Assembly: GCA_026214975.1 (NCBI GenBank)
Contig: JAOBSW010000544.1
Span: 62,001-126,000, forward strand
Direction of reading: 5' to 3'
Source of the DNA: Gentiana macrophylla
Taxonomy: Eukaryota > Streptophyta > Magnoliopsida > Gentianales > Gentianaceae
DNA: 64,000 nt
The position numbers and the translations under genes are program-made. Under the pieces are notes generated by a model that searched no databases, was not told where the DNA came from, and saw nothing but the letters and a program-made list of their open reading frames with translations. Below are positions 47,770-60,764 of the stretch, piece by piece (positions within the stretch are counted from its first letter, which is position 1; each line of letters starts with the position of its first letter).

Positions 47770-50700
47770 CCATGGAGCGATATTACGCTTGAGAGAGAAA
47801 GCGAAACCGTCTATTGTGTCTTAGTCTTCCACGAGACCGGAGAGGTTCCAAGCTACATGAACCATCCACTCAAGGCGCGTGTGACGGGCAACATTCCCAA
47901 TCCGAGTCACACCACCCCTCCAAGCGTAATGGGCTATCTGCCTGCAACAGAATGCCCTGACCTGGATTCTTTTTCAAGTAGCGAACTACTCGCAACGCAG
48001 CATCCTAATGTTCGACTCACGGCTCCTGCATAAACTGAGAGAGGATATGAACAGAGTATGCCAAGTCTGGACGTGTGACTCTCAAGTAAATGAGTCGACC
48101 CGCTAATCGCTTGTATTTGCTAGGGTCATCCAACACATCACCCTCAGCAGTCGCCAAGTGATGATTTTGCTCCATGGGAAACTCGGCTAGCCGAGCACCC
48201 AATTAGCCCCGTTTCTGAGATAATATCCAACGCGTACTTCCGTTGGGATAAGAATATGCCCTGTGAGCTTCTGGCAACTTCCAACCCAAGAAAGTATTTC
48301 AAACGCCCCAAATCCTTCATTTTTAAATAGGTTCCCAAGTAATTTTTGAACACTTGCAGACAGTAGCATCATTCCCTGCAAGAATCATATCATCAACATA
48401 TACCAAAACATTAATCTGTATATCCCCGCGAACAAGGGTGAATGAAGAATAATCTGAGTAGGATTGACGGAAGCCATAATCCTTCAAAGCCGAGGCTAAC
48501 TTAGAAAACCAACATCGGGGTGCCTGCGTCAACCCATAAATAGACTTCCGCATGCGGCATACTAGATTCCGTTGTTTGTTTCCAAAACCCTGTGGAATTC
48601 TCATATAAATCTCCTCATCAAGATCCCCATGCAAAAATGCATTGTGGACATCCATCTGATGAATATCCCAATTTTTAACCGCCGCGATTGCAAGGAACGC
48701 GTGGACCGTCACCATCTTTGCCACGGGGGCAAAAGTATCATTGTAATCAATCCCCTCTACCTGGTGATTACCAAAGGTCACCAACCGCACTTTTAAGCGT
48801 TGGGGATTACCATGCTTATCGTATTTTTCTGTGTAGACCCATTTGCTCCCCAGGGCCTTCTTTCCAGGAGGCAATTCTTGTAATACCCACGTGCCTTGTT
48901 CCTCCAAGGCGTGTATTTCTTCTGCCATAGCTTTCCTCCAACCCTCGGATTTGACTGCCTCTTTAAAAGACCGGGGTGGATTTTTTCCTGCGGTCATATT
49001 GGCTAGATATCTCCTGTGCGCGTCAGAAAAACAAGAATAATCCACAAAATGCGTAAGAGGATATAAACTACCCGAGGAGGTCGATGGGTGGTGGAGTCTT
49101 ATTTGAAGGACTTTTCTTATTCTTTGTTGTATTTGTCGCGTACTCGCGATATCTCGAATTAAAGGGACTTTATGCGTTTCCCTCTTCCCAACTCTGTTGT
49201 GTCTCAGACATTTCGCTCTCACAACTACCCCTATCCAGCCGGTAATCCATCAACTCCCTCACTAGTTTGCGTCACCCCCTATATATCAGTGTCTACAGGA
49301 TCCCCACTAGGTGGAAGCGGTTCCACAATCATATCACTAACATCCATATAAAAATCATCACCATCAACCTCGGAAAAAGTAACCGAAGAAAGAGTGCGAT
49401 TTTGTGACTCACTCATAGGAAAAACATGTTCAAAAAATTTCACATCCCTCGAGACAAAGATTTCTTCTGTTTCCAAATCCATGAGTGTCCATCCCTTTTT
49501 AGCAAAGGGATATCCCAAAAACACACACTTTCGACTCCGACTCTCAAATTTATCTCCTTTATGTCGTAAATTGTGTGCATAACACAAACATCCAAAAACT
49601 CTCAAGGCATCAAGGCTCGGGGTTTTACCAAACAAACATTCATACGGTGTCTTATAGTTCAAAAGCGCAGCGGGGTCGGTTAATTAAATAACAAGTTGCC
49701 ATGACACACTCCCCAAAATTTAAGAGGAAGGTGCCCCTCAAACCTCAAAGCTCTAGCAACATTCAAAATATGTTGATCTTTTCTCTCGACTCTACCATTT
49801 CTTTGAGGGTTCCACACGTGATGTTTCAAAAACGATTCCTACTTTCTGAAAATGTGGAAGCAATCGTTTAAATTCCGTCCCATTGTCACTCTGAACACGT
49901 AGAATTTTCCCACTAAATTGATGATCAATCAACGCCATAAAATTAAAAAAATAGTCTCAACTTCCCATTTTTTATATAGTAAATACACCCACTTTGAGCG
50001 AGTAATCGTCCACAATCGTAAAAAAATAAGAGGCCCCGCATGTAAAAGGTGTCGCATACGGTCCCCACAAGTCACAGTGCACAAGTTCAAAAATTCTGAC
50101 CCGACTATCACTACGTGAGAAACTTTCCTGAGGTTGTTTAGCCCGAAAACAAATGTCACACCCATCTTTATTCAACGTAGACTCACATACCATGGGAAGT
50201 TGTTTAAGTACTTTCTATGAAGGATGACCCAACCGTTTATGCCATAGATCCATGGAATCTCTCCCACCAATAGCCATAACCTTCACATGTGGAACTCCCG
50301 GAAAAGAAAAGTCCATCTTCGCGCTCACCCACTCCAATCAACCTTCTCGTCGTCGGTCTGCATAACACACAATGTGGAAGTGAATTGAATCTGACAATTA
50401 AATGCATCTAGTAACTGTGTTACGGATAGTAAATTGCAAGCCAAATTGGGCATGTAAAGAACATTTTCCAGTTTTAATCCGCCCGGCAGAATAATAGTTC
50501 CTTCATGTGTGGCATGGGAGGTTCGACCATCCGGAAGTCCCACCAGGCATTTTTCAATCACCCGTACATTCACTAAATTACCCAATATACCGGTCACGTG
50601 ATGAGTAGCGCGTGCTCGATTATCTGCGAACAATGACCTGTTAAACGATCTTTAGTTTTGGTAAGATTCAAGAGGTTGAGTATGCCCTGCCACTGCACCG

Positions 50701-51174
50701 ATGTTAAATTGAAAAAGCCACCATGTTCGGATGTTCCGTGCACATTCAGTCCGCCGGAATTGCGGTTCGGCGAGCCCACAATTGTCTTGTTCGCACGAAC
50801 CGAGCTGTGATCAAGTTGGCCCGAAGGAGCCAAATTTTCTGCTCCTGCGCGTTCACCTTCTCCGTTGCCATGACCTGTGTGACAGCCCCATTCCGGCCGG
50901 TCACATCACCAATCAGGGCAGCCATGGGCGTCGATACAGTTCAGTTCATCATGTCTACAATAATTGCCAAAAATTTCTAGGTTTCCACGCTTTTGAATTC
51001 TGATAAGCGTTCGAATCTGCTGCGGCGACAAGGACGGAATCCAGTTGAATATTGGCCTGAATTTTGAGGCAGGCCTGTTCATCCAGATTTGGAATGGAGC
51101 TGTCACCTAGGCAGACATCTTGAAGGAAATTGTGATCTAAGTACCTTCTTCTCCTGGTGTCCACCGTCAGCCAT
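47770..51174 (-). pseudogene. Ty1/copia element B gag-pol, minus strand, decayed
   Basis: Read from 51174 downwards: MADGGHQEKKV start; a shortened gag; protease neighbourhood with ATHHVTG (near 50600); GAG-pre-integrase (LWHKRLGHPS, CDICFRAKQ); integrase (CDLWGPYATPFTCGASYFFT, about 50060); SRDVKFFEHVFP (49430); reverse transcriptase in one long frame (48323-49222) with FAPVAKMVTVHAFL, MDVHNAFLHGDLDEEI and YVDDMILAGND; KDLGRLKYFLGLEV; and RNase H (VRYLKKNPGQGILLQ, GWCDSDW) ending at EYRSMA (47770). The longest RT frame is nearly intact. It belongs to the same family as copia A but lies in opposite orientation. Confidence 0.85.
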
Positions 51175-51560
51175 GGTGAGAATTTCCGCCGAAGAAGACG
51201 ACCGAATTCGTTCCTGTTGCATATTTATTTATTTAATTTAATTTTTTCCGAATAACGGATCAGCGTGATTCAAATCTGTGTGAATTTGATAACTCGAATA
51301 ATTTTTCTTACTTTCATTAATCATTACATCGGATATTTATACACCAAATAGGAAACCCTAAATCTCATAAAATCCAACTACGCCCCCAACTGTTTAAATA
51401 TAAAATACATTAGAATAATCATAATTATAGTTATATAATTTCGTAATACTAATATTACGTTTGACTTACGTGGGTTAACGCTTTAGGATTTCTCTAAAAG
51501 TCATGTGTCGAGTATCGACCCATTTCAGGACAATGATTCGGTACATGCGAACATGCATTA
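51175..51560 (-). mobile_element. Copia B 5' leader and LTR (minus strand), boundaries approximate
   Basis: On the minus strand this stretch has GGTGTATAAATATCC (TATA-type, about 51330-51344) some 160 bp before the gag start, in the position expected of an LTR promoter. No clear primer-binding site is readable, and the outer LTR end is not identified. Confidence 0.45.
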
Positions 51561-51870
51561 CGATGGTTGGAGGTCATGTAAAATCTTGGGACAGGATTCG
51601 TTTTTTTTTACATATTAAGTATTTTATTACAATACTAAGTAGGCTAATTTTTTATACCACTTATACAAATTATAAATACAAAAAAGAAAAAAATATTAAT
51701 ATCTCATTTTATTAGAAGAATATTTCATTCTAAATTAATAAACATATTATGACACAAGCATAATAGTACAACATAATAGTATTATACAAACATCTATATT
51801 TTACAAACATCTTTTAGATGTTTGATGCAAAAATATAGATGTTTGTATTTCTATCAAAACCCTCTTCAAT
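51561..51870. other. AT-rich spacer, nothing recognised
   Basis: AT-rich, with a small inverted repeat (ATAGATGTTTG and CAAACATCTAT near 51788-51845). Confidence 0.5.
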
Positions 51871-51879
51871 TTTGTTCAT

Positions 51880-52474
51880 GGCAAATAGAGATTGCTACAC
51901 CGTCGCATAAAGATGTGGCTGCTCCCCAAGGCTCTAAGAAAAGGACCAGAGAATCACACAAGTTTGGCAGGAAAAAAAAAAAAAAAAAGACACTCCTGGA
52001 GCTATTGCCTTTGAGCAACCTTCAATCCAATTACAAAGTGCTACAAAGCCTGAGCAAACTTTAGACCATGTTGTAGCTCTGCAAGTGCAGCCAAATGCAC
52101 CAATTGGCTATGCACTGGGTGAAGGAAGTGCATTAGAGAATTTGGGAAGCAAGGGATTAAGTTCAAGTAAAATTGAAGCTGCAACAAGCCAAAAACAGCT
52201 GCAACTCGAACCATCCCCCGATCATGCTAGAAGCTCTCAACAAGTCATCAAACCTTTAATCGAAACTCAAGACAAAATCGAGCATGAACAGCTGCAAATC
52301 GAACCGGCCCCGATCATTGGGGAGGAGATATGTGAGGTAAGATTGAAGATAAATCAAGAGACCGCACATCATGAAATAGATACTCTAACTACTTCTCCAC
52401 CAACTCGAAAGGACACTATCACCGAGCACACGGGTGTTTCAATTGATAAGTATAGAAACTCGCAGAGATTTTGA
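51880..52474 (+). CDS. Unrecognised Gln/Glu-rich ORF with basic lysine tract
   Basis: Two overlapping frames read as one protein if the A17 run (51972-51988) has a length error: ATPSHKDVAAPQGSKKRTRE then lysines, then DTPGAIAFEQPSIQLQSATK and on to IDKYRNSQRF-stop at 52474. The product is hydrophilic, rich in Gln, Glu, Ser and Pro, with KQLQLEPSPD and EQLQIEPAPI as a diverged internal repeat about 37 residues apart. The KKRTRE...KKKKKK region resembles a nuclear localisation signal. A donor-like GAGGTAAGATTG at about 52333 lies within it. It might be an exon of a host or transposon gene; I assign no function. Confidence 0.4.
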
Positions 52475-52740
52475 ATACATAAGCCCACAAAGATCAAGGA
52501 AAGAAAAATATTCTTACGATCTAGAAAGAAACATTTGAAGTTGAAAAAATACATATGATGGCTAGGCGATCGAGAAAGAAAAACAATTGCTATCTTCAAG
52601 ATTTTATAATTTGAGTAATTAAAAAAAACGAGAGGAGAAAAACAACAATCAAAAGATAAATATTTCTCAACCATGTTAATTTCGAAAAAATGGAATAACA
52701 AGGTCATTCGACTATTTATTTTTATGAATTGATGGACTTA
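52475..52740. other. AT-rich spacer, nothing recognised
   Basis: About 265 bp with no ORF on the plus strand and no repeat structure. A minus-strand ORF here is low-complexity and unsupported. Confidence 0.5.
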
Positions 52741-52747
52741 TTATATA

Positions 52748-52996
52748 CTCACGTCCCAAATTATTTGAGATTTATTTCGTTTATAGGTGTTTGAAATAAG
52801 TCCCGTAATTAAATTTAGACTAAAAGTTTCTTCTTAAATTCTCAAAATTCTCACTTAACTACATGTATTAAGGACAATAAAAGAAGAACATAATTGTAAA
52901 ATAGTCATATTTTTAATGACTAGACAATCTAATAAATTATGTTCTTTTTAAATTTTAAAGTTTTAAAATGTCTCAAACAAAATGGGACGGGGGAGC
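52748..52996. mobile_element. Stowaway-type MITE, ~250 bp
   Basis: The left end (TACTCACGTCCCAAATTATTTGAGAT) and the right end (TGTCTCAAACAAAATGGGACGGGGGAG) are inverted repeats of the Stowaway CTCCGTCCCAAAT type. The interior is AT-rich with no coding. Its right portion is duplicated at 45283-45345. Confidence 0.75.
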
Positions 52997-53322
52997 AACA
53001 TTTAAATTTCATGTATCACCTCTGATTTGTACTGCACTTTGGGGTACCCAAAGTTCGCCACACTTCGCATCGTTTGCAAGATTTTTAATCATTAATTAAT
53101 AATGTGTAAGGATCACCATTAAGCATTAACTCACCATCCCGAATTATTATTTGCATCAAAAAGGGGGAAAAAACACCGACCACTCATTTTCAAAGCTAAA
53201 AGATGTTCGTTAAATTTAGACTTGCATGCAATGATGGTTAAAACAACGACAATCATCCCACCATCCTCATCCTTCTTTAATTTAATTAATGTCCAAGCAT
53301 TCAAGCTAAACTTGAGTGGAAA
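52930..53322. repeat. Duplicated 0.39-kb segment, copy 2
   Basis: Direct-orientation partner of 45283-45668, including the right end of the Stowaway MITE. Differences are a few substitutions and small indels (for example an extra AAGCATT near 53122). Confidence 0.9.
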
Positions 53323-53334
53323 ACTGTAATGGCT

Positions 53335-53560
53335 TGTTTGGATTGATGGAATGTAATGGAATGGAATGAATCTGTTGGAATGGAAAGCAATGGAATGATA
53401 TCATTCCATTACTGTGTTTGGTAGACAGTGGAATGAAATAGTTTCTTATTGCATGATTTATTTTTTCATTCCATTCCGGCCATTTTATTTGATTTTGGAT
53501 GGAATGAAAATCATCCATTGTCATTCCGTTGGAATGAAAACTGATATACCCAAATCGGAA
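53335..53560. repeat. GGAATG/CATTCC-rich element
   Basis: Dense GGAATGGAATG motifs on the plus strand in the left half and CATTCCATTCC in the right half give an inverted, fold-back arrangement of about 220 bp. Likely a small non-autonomous element; superfamily not assigned. Confidence 0.5.
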
Positions 53561-53569
53561 TAAGGCCTG

Positions 53570-54560
53570 TTCATCTAGATTGGGCATCTTATCATGGCCC
53601 GTTAACATAGATATTTGGGCCTCTATCCCATCTATCGCGATCACAAACTAAATCCTACCCGCTATTCATAAGCCGGGTCTATCCATAACGATGGCGGATC
53701 TGTCCATTTAGTCATAAGCCGGGCTCCTCGTCTCCGTGTGATTTCTACCCGTATGGTCATCTTGATTTCAAAGACAAGGCATATATGAGTCCATTTGTTC
53801 ATTTGCTTTACGCTTCGCCATGCTTATCGATCCGGTGGCCAACCACGGCGGTGGCTAGGACACTTGTATTGCATGCATAATTATCTTTAATTATGTATTC
53901 ATAATTGTCTTGTCAATGAGCGATGAAACCGACATAGTCTTAGTACATAAATATGAGATCACAATGTAATAGAAAATCTATCAAGAACTAATACAAGCAG
54001 ATACACTCTGCCAATTTGTCGACTCACTCGATTGTTCTTCACAAACAATTATCCGGCAGCCTTGTTCTTGTCCACCACCATACTCTCCCCAGAGAAATCA
54101 CTTATACTAAGCCTTTTATCCTCAAGATAAACAGTGTTACCGCAAATCTGGTGTTCAGCGCTACATCAGTTGGCTCCGTTACCGGGCAGGAAAATCATCA
54201 TCATTCAGCGTTGGAGATCATTTGCTCCATCACAAAGACAATTTCACGGTGTCTCAGGTAAGGGTACCATCACCTTTAGTCCATCGGTCACCAAAGTTTT
54301 GATCTTCTAGGATAATCCAGCCCATAAATCACATCTTTCCTCATCTCGACAACATACACGAGAGAAGAGATCATCAAATTCATTGCAAACTACTTTTCGA
54401 GTCCATCTTTAATACAGGTTGGTTTATACACCGCTTTAGCCGGTTTGAGATCTTCAAGTAATTCGAAAATTTGGTTATTGACTACAAACCACGGAAACGC
54501 ACACTTTTCACCTTAATATTTTGAGCGAAATATCTAAAAACCATAGCCATACCATAAAAT
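53570..54560 (+). mobile_element. Gypsy (Tat-type) 5' LTR and leader region
   Basis: Non-coding sequence directly upstream of the gypsy gag. It may start TGTTCATCTAGATTGG (about 53574) and has a TATA-like ACATAAATATGAG (about 53945). LTR borders cannot be proven because the 3' LTR is outside the window. Some reading frames here are fortuitous. Confidence 0.4.
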
Positions 54561-57500
54561 ATCATAGGTCATGGTGGCGGAAAAACATAAACCCTGCAAC
54601 ACCGACTAAGGCGGTCAATCAAGGCCCGCCACGTGGAAGCGAAACGCAGCTGCGTGGAGAGGCTAGCAGGAGGTTATATCGATGGGGCGGATGCGGACTT
54701 GCCCTCACGACCGACATCACGGGCATACATTCGGGAAAGGACGAGCTCGCGAAATACATGAGAAGCGTCGGGAAAAATAAAGGAAAATGGGTATTTGGGA
54801 CCCGACCCGAGCAGCGAACAAAAAAAGGCTGTTTGGCGAGGGAGCATCCAGCACAACAAGACTCGTATAAGATATCTCTACAAGCACACATGGAATATGT
54901 AGAGGAAATGCGAGTAGGAAATCTTGTTGCTAATTGCGGAGGGACTCTACCCCGACTATCCATAAATTTAAACCTCCTCAACCAGCATAAGCAGAGGTAC
55001 AACCCACTTTCATTCCCCAAAAACAATTCAACCCGATCGAGAAATGGAAGGAAGCGGCCATGCAACTTCACATCAAGGGGATAGGAAATCGACACTAGGT
55101 GGTGGGGCCCGTGGTCGGCGATCGCGGTGCGAGGCGACCAAGGAATCCTCGGCGAGTTCGTACCCGCTTGGAAGGACAAGGGGACTCGCAAGATGAAGGA
55201 GGCTATGTTGAACTCCGCCCATCCCCAAATTCAGGTGGAGTGGGCATAATGAAAAAGCAGATAGAGGAATTGCAAAAAGGCACGGCGGTGCTAAAGTTAT
55301 TCGACTTGGGAACAAGTGTACGCCGTCGAGGATTAAAGCGGCGCCAGAGAGGGAACTCACTGCCGAATTTCATTAATTACCATGGAGCCACGGATCCCTG
55401 GATTGGCTATCCGTCTTTCAAAGCGAGAATCAACTTGGTGCATAGCTTTTGTAGGATCGATGCAAGGCGAGGCGACATCATGGATCCATGACCTTCCTCC
55501 GGGTTCGATTTTATCTTAGGATGATTTGATCAATAAATTTATAGCGAGTTTAGATCGGTAGGAGGACCTAAAAGACACACATCGACTACCAGGTCCGACA
55601 AGGAGAGAACGAAGGTACTCGCGGCTCTACATGAGCGGTTTTACAAAGTTATACGAGCTAACAAGGGGTTTTAGCGAGACAGCGTCGTCATGGCGATTTT
55701 GAAGCGAGGTTGAAACCAGGGTATTTGAAGTCTTATTTTGCTCTATCCCCACGGTGAACTTGCAAGAAATGTTGAGTTCAACCCGGAAAGTACATCGCCA
55801 CGGCATGGGAAACAAAGAGAACCTTCGTCCAATAAAGGCAAATAGAGAGTGGCGTAGTCCGCTAGAGATACCCATGAAATCTGAGATCGGGATGTCAAAA
55901 AACCGAGAGATTTAAGGAAGAGCACTTCACGCCGCTCGGAATATCCTATACTCGAGATCTTTGAATGAAGTGAGAGATGAAATACTGAGCCTACCCGATG
56001 GTTCGGATACACGTCGCGATACTTCCAAATATTGCGGCTATCACGAGAGATAAGGGTCATACGGTGGCGAGTGTATCGAGTTCAAATGAGCAATAGAGAA
56101 ATTACTCGCTCGCGGACACTATGATCACTACAAGCTAGATGCCGGTGGGCGGATAGGAGGAATCGACAAGCTCACCAATTCGGCGGGAACATCGGAATAA
56201 TAGCCGAGCCTCCTCCCGGTAACAATCGGATCAAGAGCGCGTCGGGTCCATTAACAAACATGTGGAAGCTTTGTAGTTTTGCAAGGAGCGAGCAACCTCT
56301 TGCTTTTACTCGAAAGTGAGCTAGTGACTTGATCAATCTGAGAAGATATGTGTTTATGCATTTGGTAGTCATCAATCGGGCTTGCGTCAGCGGGGTAATG
56401 GTCGAACACGGGAGCATGCGCGACATCTTGTATTACAAGCTGCTTCAAAGAAGGGTGGGGTTTGGAGACTACTAATTTGAGGCGTTTAATGGCACCCTTG
56501 AGGCTTCACTAACCACAAAATACAAGTTAAGGGGCCATCGACTTGGATGTCTGAGATGGGAGATTATGCACCCTTTCGCCTTTGAAAAGGTGATGTTTAT
56601 GGTGGTCGATCTTTAGTCCAATTATAACATGATAATTGGGGCGCTTGACTTTGAAACAATTCTAGATGGTAACTTCCATTCCGCATCGTGAGCAAAGTTT
56701 TATGTTGGGGGCGGGATCGGGCGTCGATCGGCGAGCTGCGGTATCACGACATATATACATGAAATGAGGACCGGGAATAAAGAGCGCGAGTCGAACAACC
56801 AGAGAACATGGAAAACATCGACATGATCAAAGTCATTTGTCGAGCTGTGCGATTAAAGTGGAGTGTGAGACATTGCAAGTTAGAGATGAGCCCGATTTTC
56901 ACGGTGGAAGATGAGTTAGTCGAGGTAGTCATCAACAATGAATACCACGACCGAGAAAGTCAAGATAGGAGCTGGTGAGTTCCTTGAAAGGGAAAAATTG
57001 ATAACATTACTCAAATAAAATTTGAGTGCATTCGTCTGGGTAGTCACGGACATGCGAGGGGTTGAGGCCGACGTCGCACTCCATCATCTTAACGTCGACT
57101 CTACTTTCAAGCCGATACAACAACGGCGCGCGATTTTCAACCCGAAAAGAAGCGGCGGTGAAAATAAGTCGGGAAACTCCTACAAGCAGGGATAATGAAA
57201 GAGCTCGCCTATCCTACTTGGCTGGCAAATGTTGTTATGGTAAAAAAGCACAATGGCAAGTGGAGAATGTGCGTCGATTTCACGGACATCAACAAAGCTT
57301 GTCCGAAAGATCCTTATCAGCTTCCGCGAATTGATCGGTTAGTAGATTCCATCTCTGGTTTTGAAGTTCTAAGTTTCTTGGATGCATATTCTGGGTATCA
57401 TCAAGTGCGGATCATTTGAGTCCGACAAGGAAAAAGCGGTTTTGAGCAGCTAGAGGTTTGTATTATTATGAAATGATGCCATTGAGAATTTTGAAGAATG

Positions 57501-60100
57501 TGGGTTCGACTTATCGTGAATGGTCAACAAGGTATTCGATTCGCAAATGGCGAAATATGAAAGCTTACATTGGCGATATGGTTGTCAAATCCATTTGAGG
57601 GGCAGTCGCATATTTCTTGACCTTCAAGAAACTTTCAACAATGTCCGAAAACACTCAATGAAACTCAATCCGGCCAAATGTACTTTTGATGTCCAGGCAG
57701 GCAAGTTTCTTGGGTTTATGGTTAGTCGTCGTGGCATCGAGGCTAATCGGAAAAAATACAAGCTTTGCTCGACATGCAGAGCCTACGACTATCAAGGAAG
57801 TTCGGAGGCTTAATGGCGCATCATTGCGCTAGGTCGCCATATCCAAATCGGCGGAGAAGTGTCTTCCCTTCTTCAAAATTCTCAAAAGCGACAAGACTTT
57901 TTCATGGAAGCGCGAGTGTTCGCGAGGAGTTCAAGCTACGAAGGAGTATCAGGAAGCCACCTCTTTTTGTTAGCCACAGAGGAGATATTTTGTTTTTTGT
58001 ACTGGCGGCCGGACCGGTTTATTGCCGCCCGTTCTTATCAAGGAGGCGGAACCCTTCAAAATCCCGTATATTATGTAAGCAAAGCTCGATCCGGTGGAAG
58101 TCGCTATTTTAATGTTGAAAAATTAGCCTACTCGCTTGTCATCAGCGCCCGCAAACTCGGGGGCCTACTTTACTTCACACACAATAATTGTTTTAACGAA
58201 TAGTCCAATCGTCAAATACTATATAAACCCGATATTTCGGTCGACTCCTCGGGTGGGCTATCGAAATTCTTGAATTCGACATACGATATCAACCTAGAAA
58301 GGCTATCAAGGGTCAAACTTTGCCAGATTTTATTGTAGAGACAAGCTTTATTTCGCCACAACCAAGTTCGCGAGATACCACTAGAACTACGGTCGAGAGT
58401 AAGCCCGATCAATGTTGGCGTTTGTATGTTGATGGGGCGTCTAATCAAAATGGTTGCGGGGCGGAGTAATTTTGATGGAGCCGGGCAGCGGAGAAATCGA
58501 AAAAGCTTTAAGGTCGAGTTTCCGGCCACAAATAATCAAGCAGTACAAAGCGATTATAGCGGGCTCAAACTAGCAAAGGAGTTAAGCGTGGAAAATGTTG
58601 AGGTCTATTGTGATTCCCGACTCATTGTCAACCAAATCTCGGGGACTATGACACACTTTGTGGTATTCTCGAGAAGTATGGTGAGATTGTTCGACGATAG
58701 AAAGTGGCTTCAACTATTACGAGTTCATCGAGTCGGAGAGAGGACAACGGCGAGCAAACTATCTCTCTAGCTATCACTCAAAGAAGAGCTTGCGGACCCT
58801 TCAATAATGATAGAGTATCTATTATACTGCTATAGAGGAAACACAAATCATGGAAATCGGCCTTTTGGCGCCGACTACATCTTTGGATCGGCGAGGTTCG
58901 AGGCTTACATAGAGTCGGTGTCTTACGTGAGCGGATAAAACTCGCGTGCTTAAGAAAAGAAGCGGCCGGTATATTGTAAGCGGAGTACTCTACGGAGATC
59001 CACAACAAAACCCCTACTGCGATGTGTTGAGAAGAAGAAAGCAAAACAATCATATCGAGGTTCACCAAAGGAGTATGTAGGGGCCATCCGCTAGCGCTCC
59101 CTGGCGAGAAGGTCATAACGCGCGGATATTGCGGCGGCGATCATAAGGACTCGAGAAAAGCTAGTCGGAGAATGTCGGAGTGTCAAAAACATGCAGACAT
59201 CCCGAATACCATCGCCGAGCGAGCATCGTAGTCGCACCTTGGCCGCCGACATGTGGGGACTCGATCTCATCGGACCTTTTCCACCAGGAAGAAGCGGTGC
59301 AAGGTTATCATAGTGGCTATGGATTACTTTACAAAGTGGATTGAAGCAAAACCTATGGTCAAGATAACCACGAAAGCTGCGGGTTACTTCTCACACGATC
59401 AGATTTTTTCACGTTTTGGCGTCCTGCGGGCAGTAGTACCAGACCATGGCCCACAATTCAGGAAGGATTTCTCAAATCTTTGTGAAGAATTCAAAGTCAA
59501 ACACTGGCATTCATCGGTGGCTTATCCTCAAGGAAAAGGCCAATTTGAGGCCGGCAACAAACAAATAATCAAGATGCTCAAGAAGGCGTGGATGACAAGG
59601 TAAGCGAGGAGGGTGGGTTGGCGAGTTACCCGATATACTTTGGGCACTCTGCACCACAATCAAAACACCCACAAGAGAAACACCTTTTGCTCTTACTTAC
59701 GGATCAGAGGCCATGACTCCTGTGGAAATGGCTACTACCGATATCGAGGAGTCGCCTTACCACGACCCGGACAATTATTAAGCGAGCGGATCGATTTGGA
59801 TCTAGCGGAAGAAAAAGGCTAGAGACATATTATCGACTTGCGAATTACAAGAAACTTCGCTAAAGCGGCAACACGACAAGCGAATCCGCGATCATTCATT
59901 TAAAGTCGGGTATTTTGTTCTTCGAAATAGAAAGGCCCCAGGTATGGAGCGGATAAAGGCAAAGCTAACAGCAAATTGGGAAGGCCCTTATCAAGTCGAA
60001 AGAGAGATCAAAAAAGGAACTTATGTGCTCAGAAATCATCAAGGTTATGAGCTCAATTGGCCGTGACATGCGGACAACCTCAAAAGGCACTACATGTAAT
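54561..60100 (+). pseudogene. Ty3/gypsy Tat-lineage gag-pol, decayed
   Basis: Plus-strand polyprotein in many frames. Gag core: LPNFINYHGATDP (about 55361), GEATSWIHDLPPGSI (about 55468). Protease tail: FMVVDL and NYNMIIGALDFETIL (about 56600). Reverse transcriptase: VDSTFKPIQQ, YPTWLANVVMVKKHNGKWRM, INKACPKDPYQLPRIDRL and LSFLDAYSGYHQVR (57100-57420). RNase H: GGTLQNPVYYVSKA, AYSLVISARKL and SNNQAVQSDY, then EVYCDSRLIVNQISGT (58030-58650). Integrase: IVAMDYFTKWIEAKPM, VPDHGPQFRKDF and HWHSSVAYPQGKGQFEAGNK (59310-59590). The C-terminus is HADNLKRHYM with TAA at 60098-60100, with no chromodomain. The KACPKDPYPLPRID-type RT and this C-terminus indicate the Tat clade. Confidence 0.85.
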
Positions 60101-60764
60101 AAATCGGTTAGGGTTAGGGCTATCCTCTCATTTATGACGTGAGTGGTTAGACTTTCTTACTTGGTTGTAATCTTCACTCATCTAGCGGGATGAGTCGAAA
60201 TTAATAAAGCCCAATTTTACATTTTCTCTTTTAAATACGCATATTATCATGAGCAATAGCGGGTAGAAAGTGACTTTTTTCGAAAAATTTTCAACAAAAC
60301 CCTCGGACTCACTTCAGACTTTGTTAAAAATGGGGGCAATATTCGGAAAAATTTAAAGCAATCACGAGCGAACAAATTCATCAGTGCTCGGCTTCGAATA
60401 TCATCTCAAACAAAGGGCGCCCTCTAGAAAATTCGAGTTTGTTAGCGAGAAATTATTTGAGATCGGTCGAGGCGGATAGAAAGTTCATATATTCAGACGA
60501 GCGATTATTTGAGATAAGATTCAAGGGGCATATCTCGAGGATAAGTCCGCTCAGTATCGACTTGGAATCTTATCTAAAACAAAGGGGCCGGATGCTATTA
60601 TGATCAGACTCAATTTAGACAATAAATTCGAGCAAAAAGCAATCATACATCAAGCGAACAGAAAATAAACTTCAGAATTGTTATTGCAAAAACAAAGTGC
60701 GGAAAGAAAAAGAGTTATACAAACGCAAATTCAAGATAATGTTTAAAAAACAGGAAGCACAAGT
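60101..60764. other. Gypsy 3' spacer between pol and antisense ORF
   Basis: Non-coding. It includes GGTTAGGGTTAGGG right after the pol stop, a chance telomere-like short motif, and repeated GAGATAAGATTCAAGG / GATCGGTCGAGGCGG-type phrases. No domain. Confidence 0.5.

Noticed and set aside
47689..48033. Plus-strand ORF of 114 codons (SDITLERESETVYCVLVFHE)
   Set aside because: The opposite strand of 47770-48033 reads as copia B RNase H (VRYLKKNPGQGILLQ), so the plus-strand frame is a shadow.
45283..53322. The 0.39-kb direct repeats as a pair of LTRs around a 7.6-kb element
   Set aside because: They lack TG...CA ends, one copy starts inside a Stowaway MITE, and the enclosed copia runs on the minus strand with its own LTR-like leader.
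54619..55191. 190-codon minus-strand ORF in the gypsy 5' region
   Set aside because: Overlaps the gag side of a plus-strand gypsy element, has no recognisable domain, and its GC-rich arginine/proline composition is typical of antisense shadow frames.
60105..60120. GGTTAGGGTTAGGG as telomeric repeat
   Set aside because: Only two units, immediately after a gypsy pol stop; chance or element-specific sequence is more likely than an interstitial telomere.
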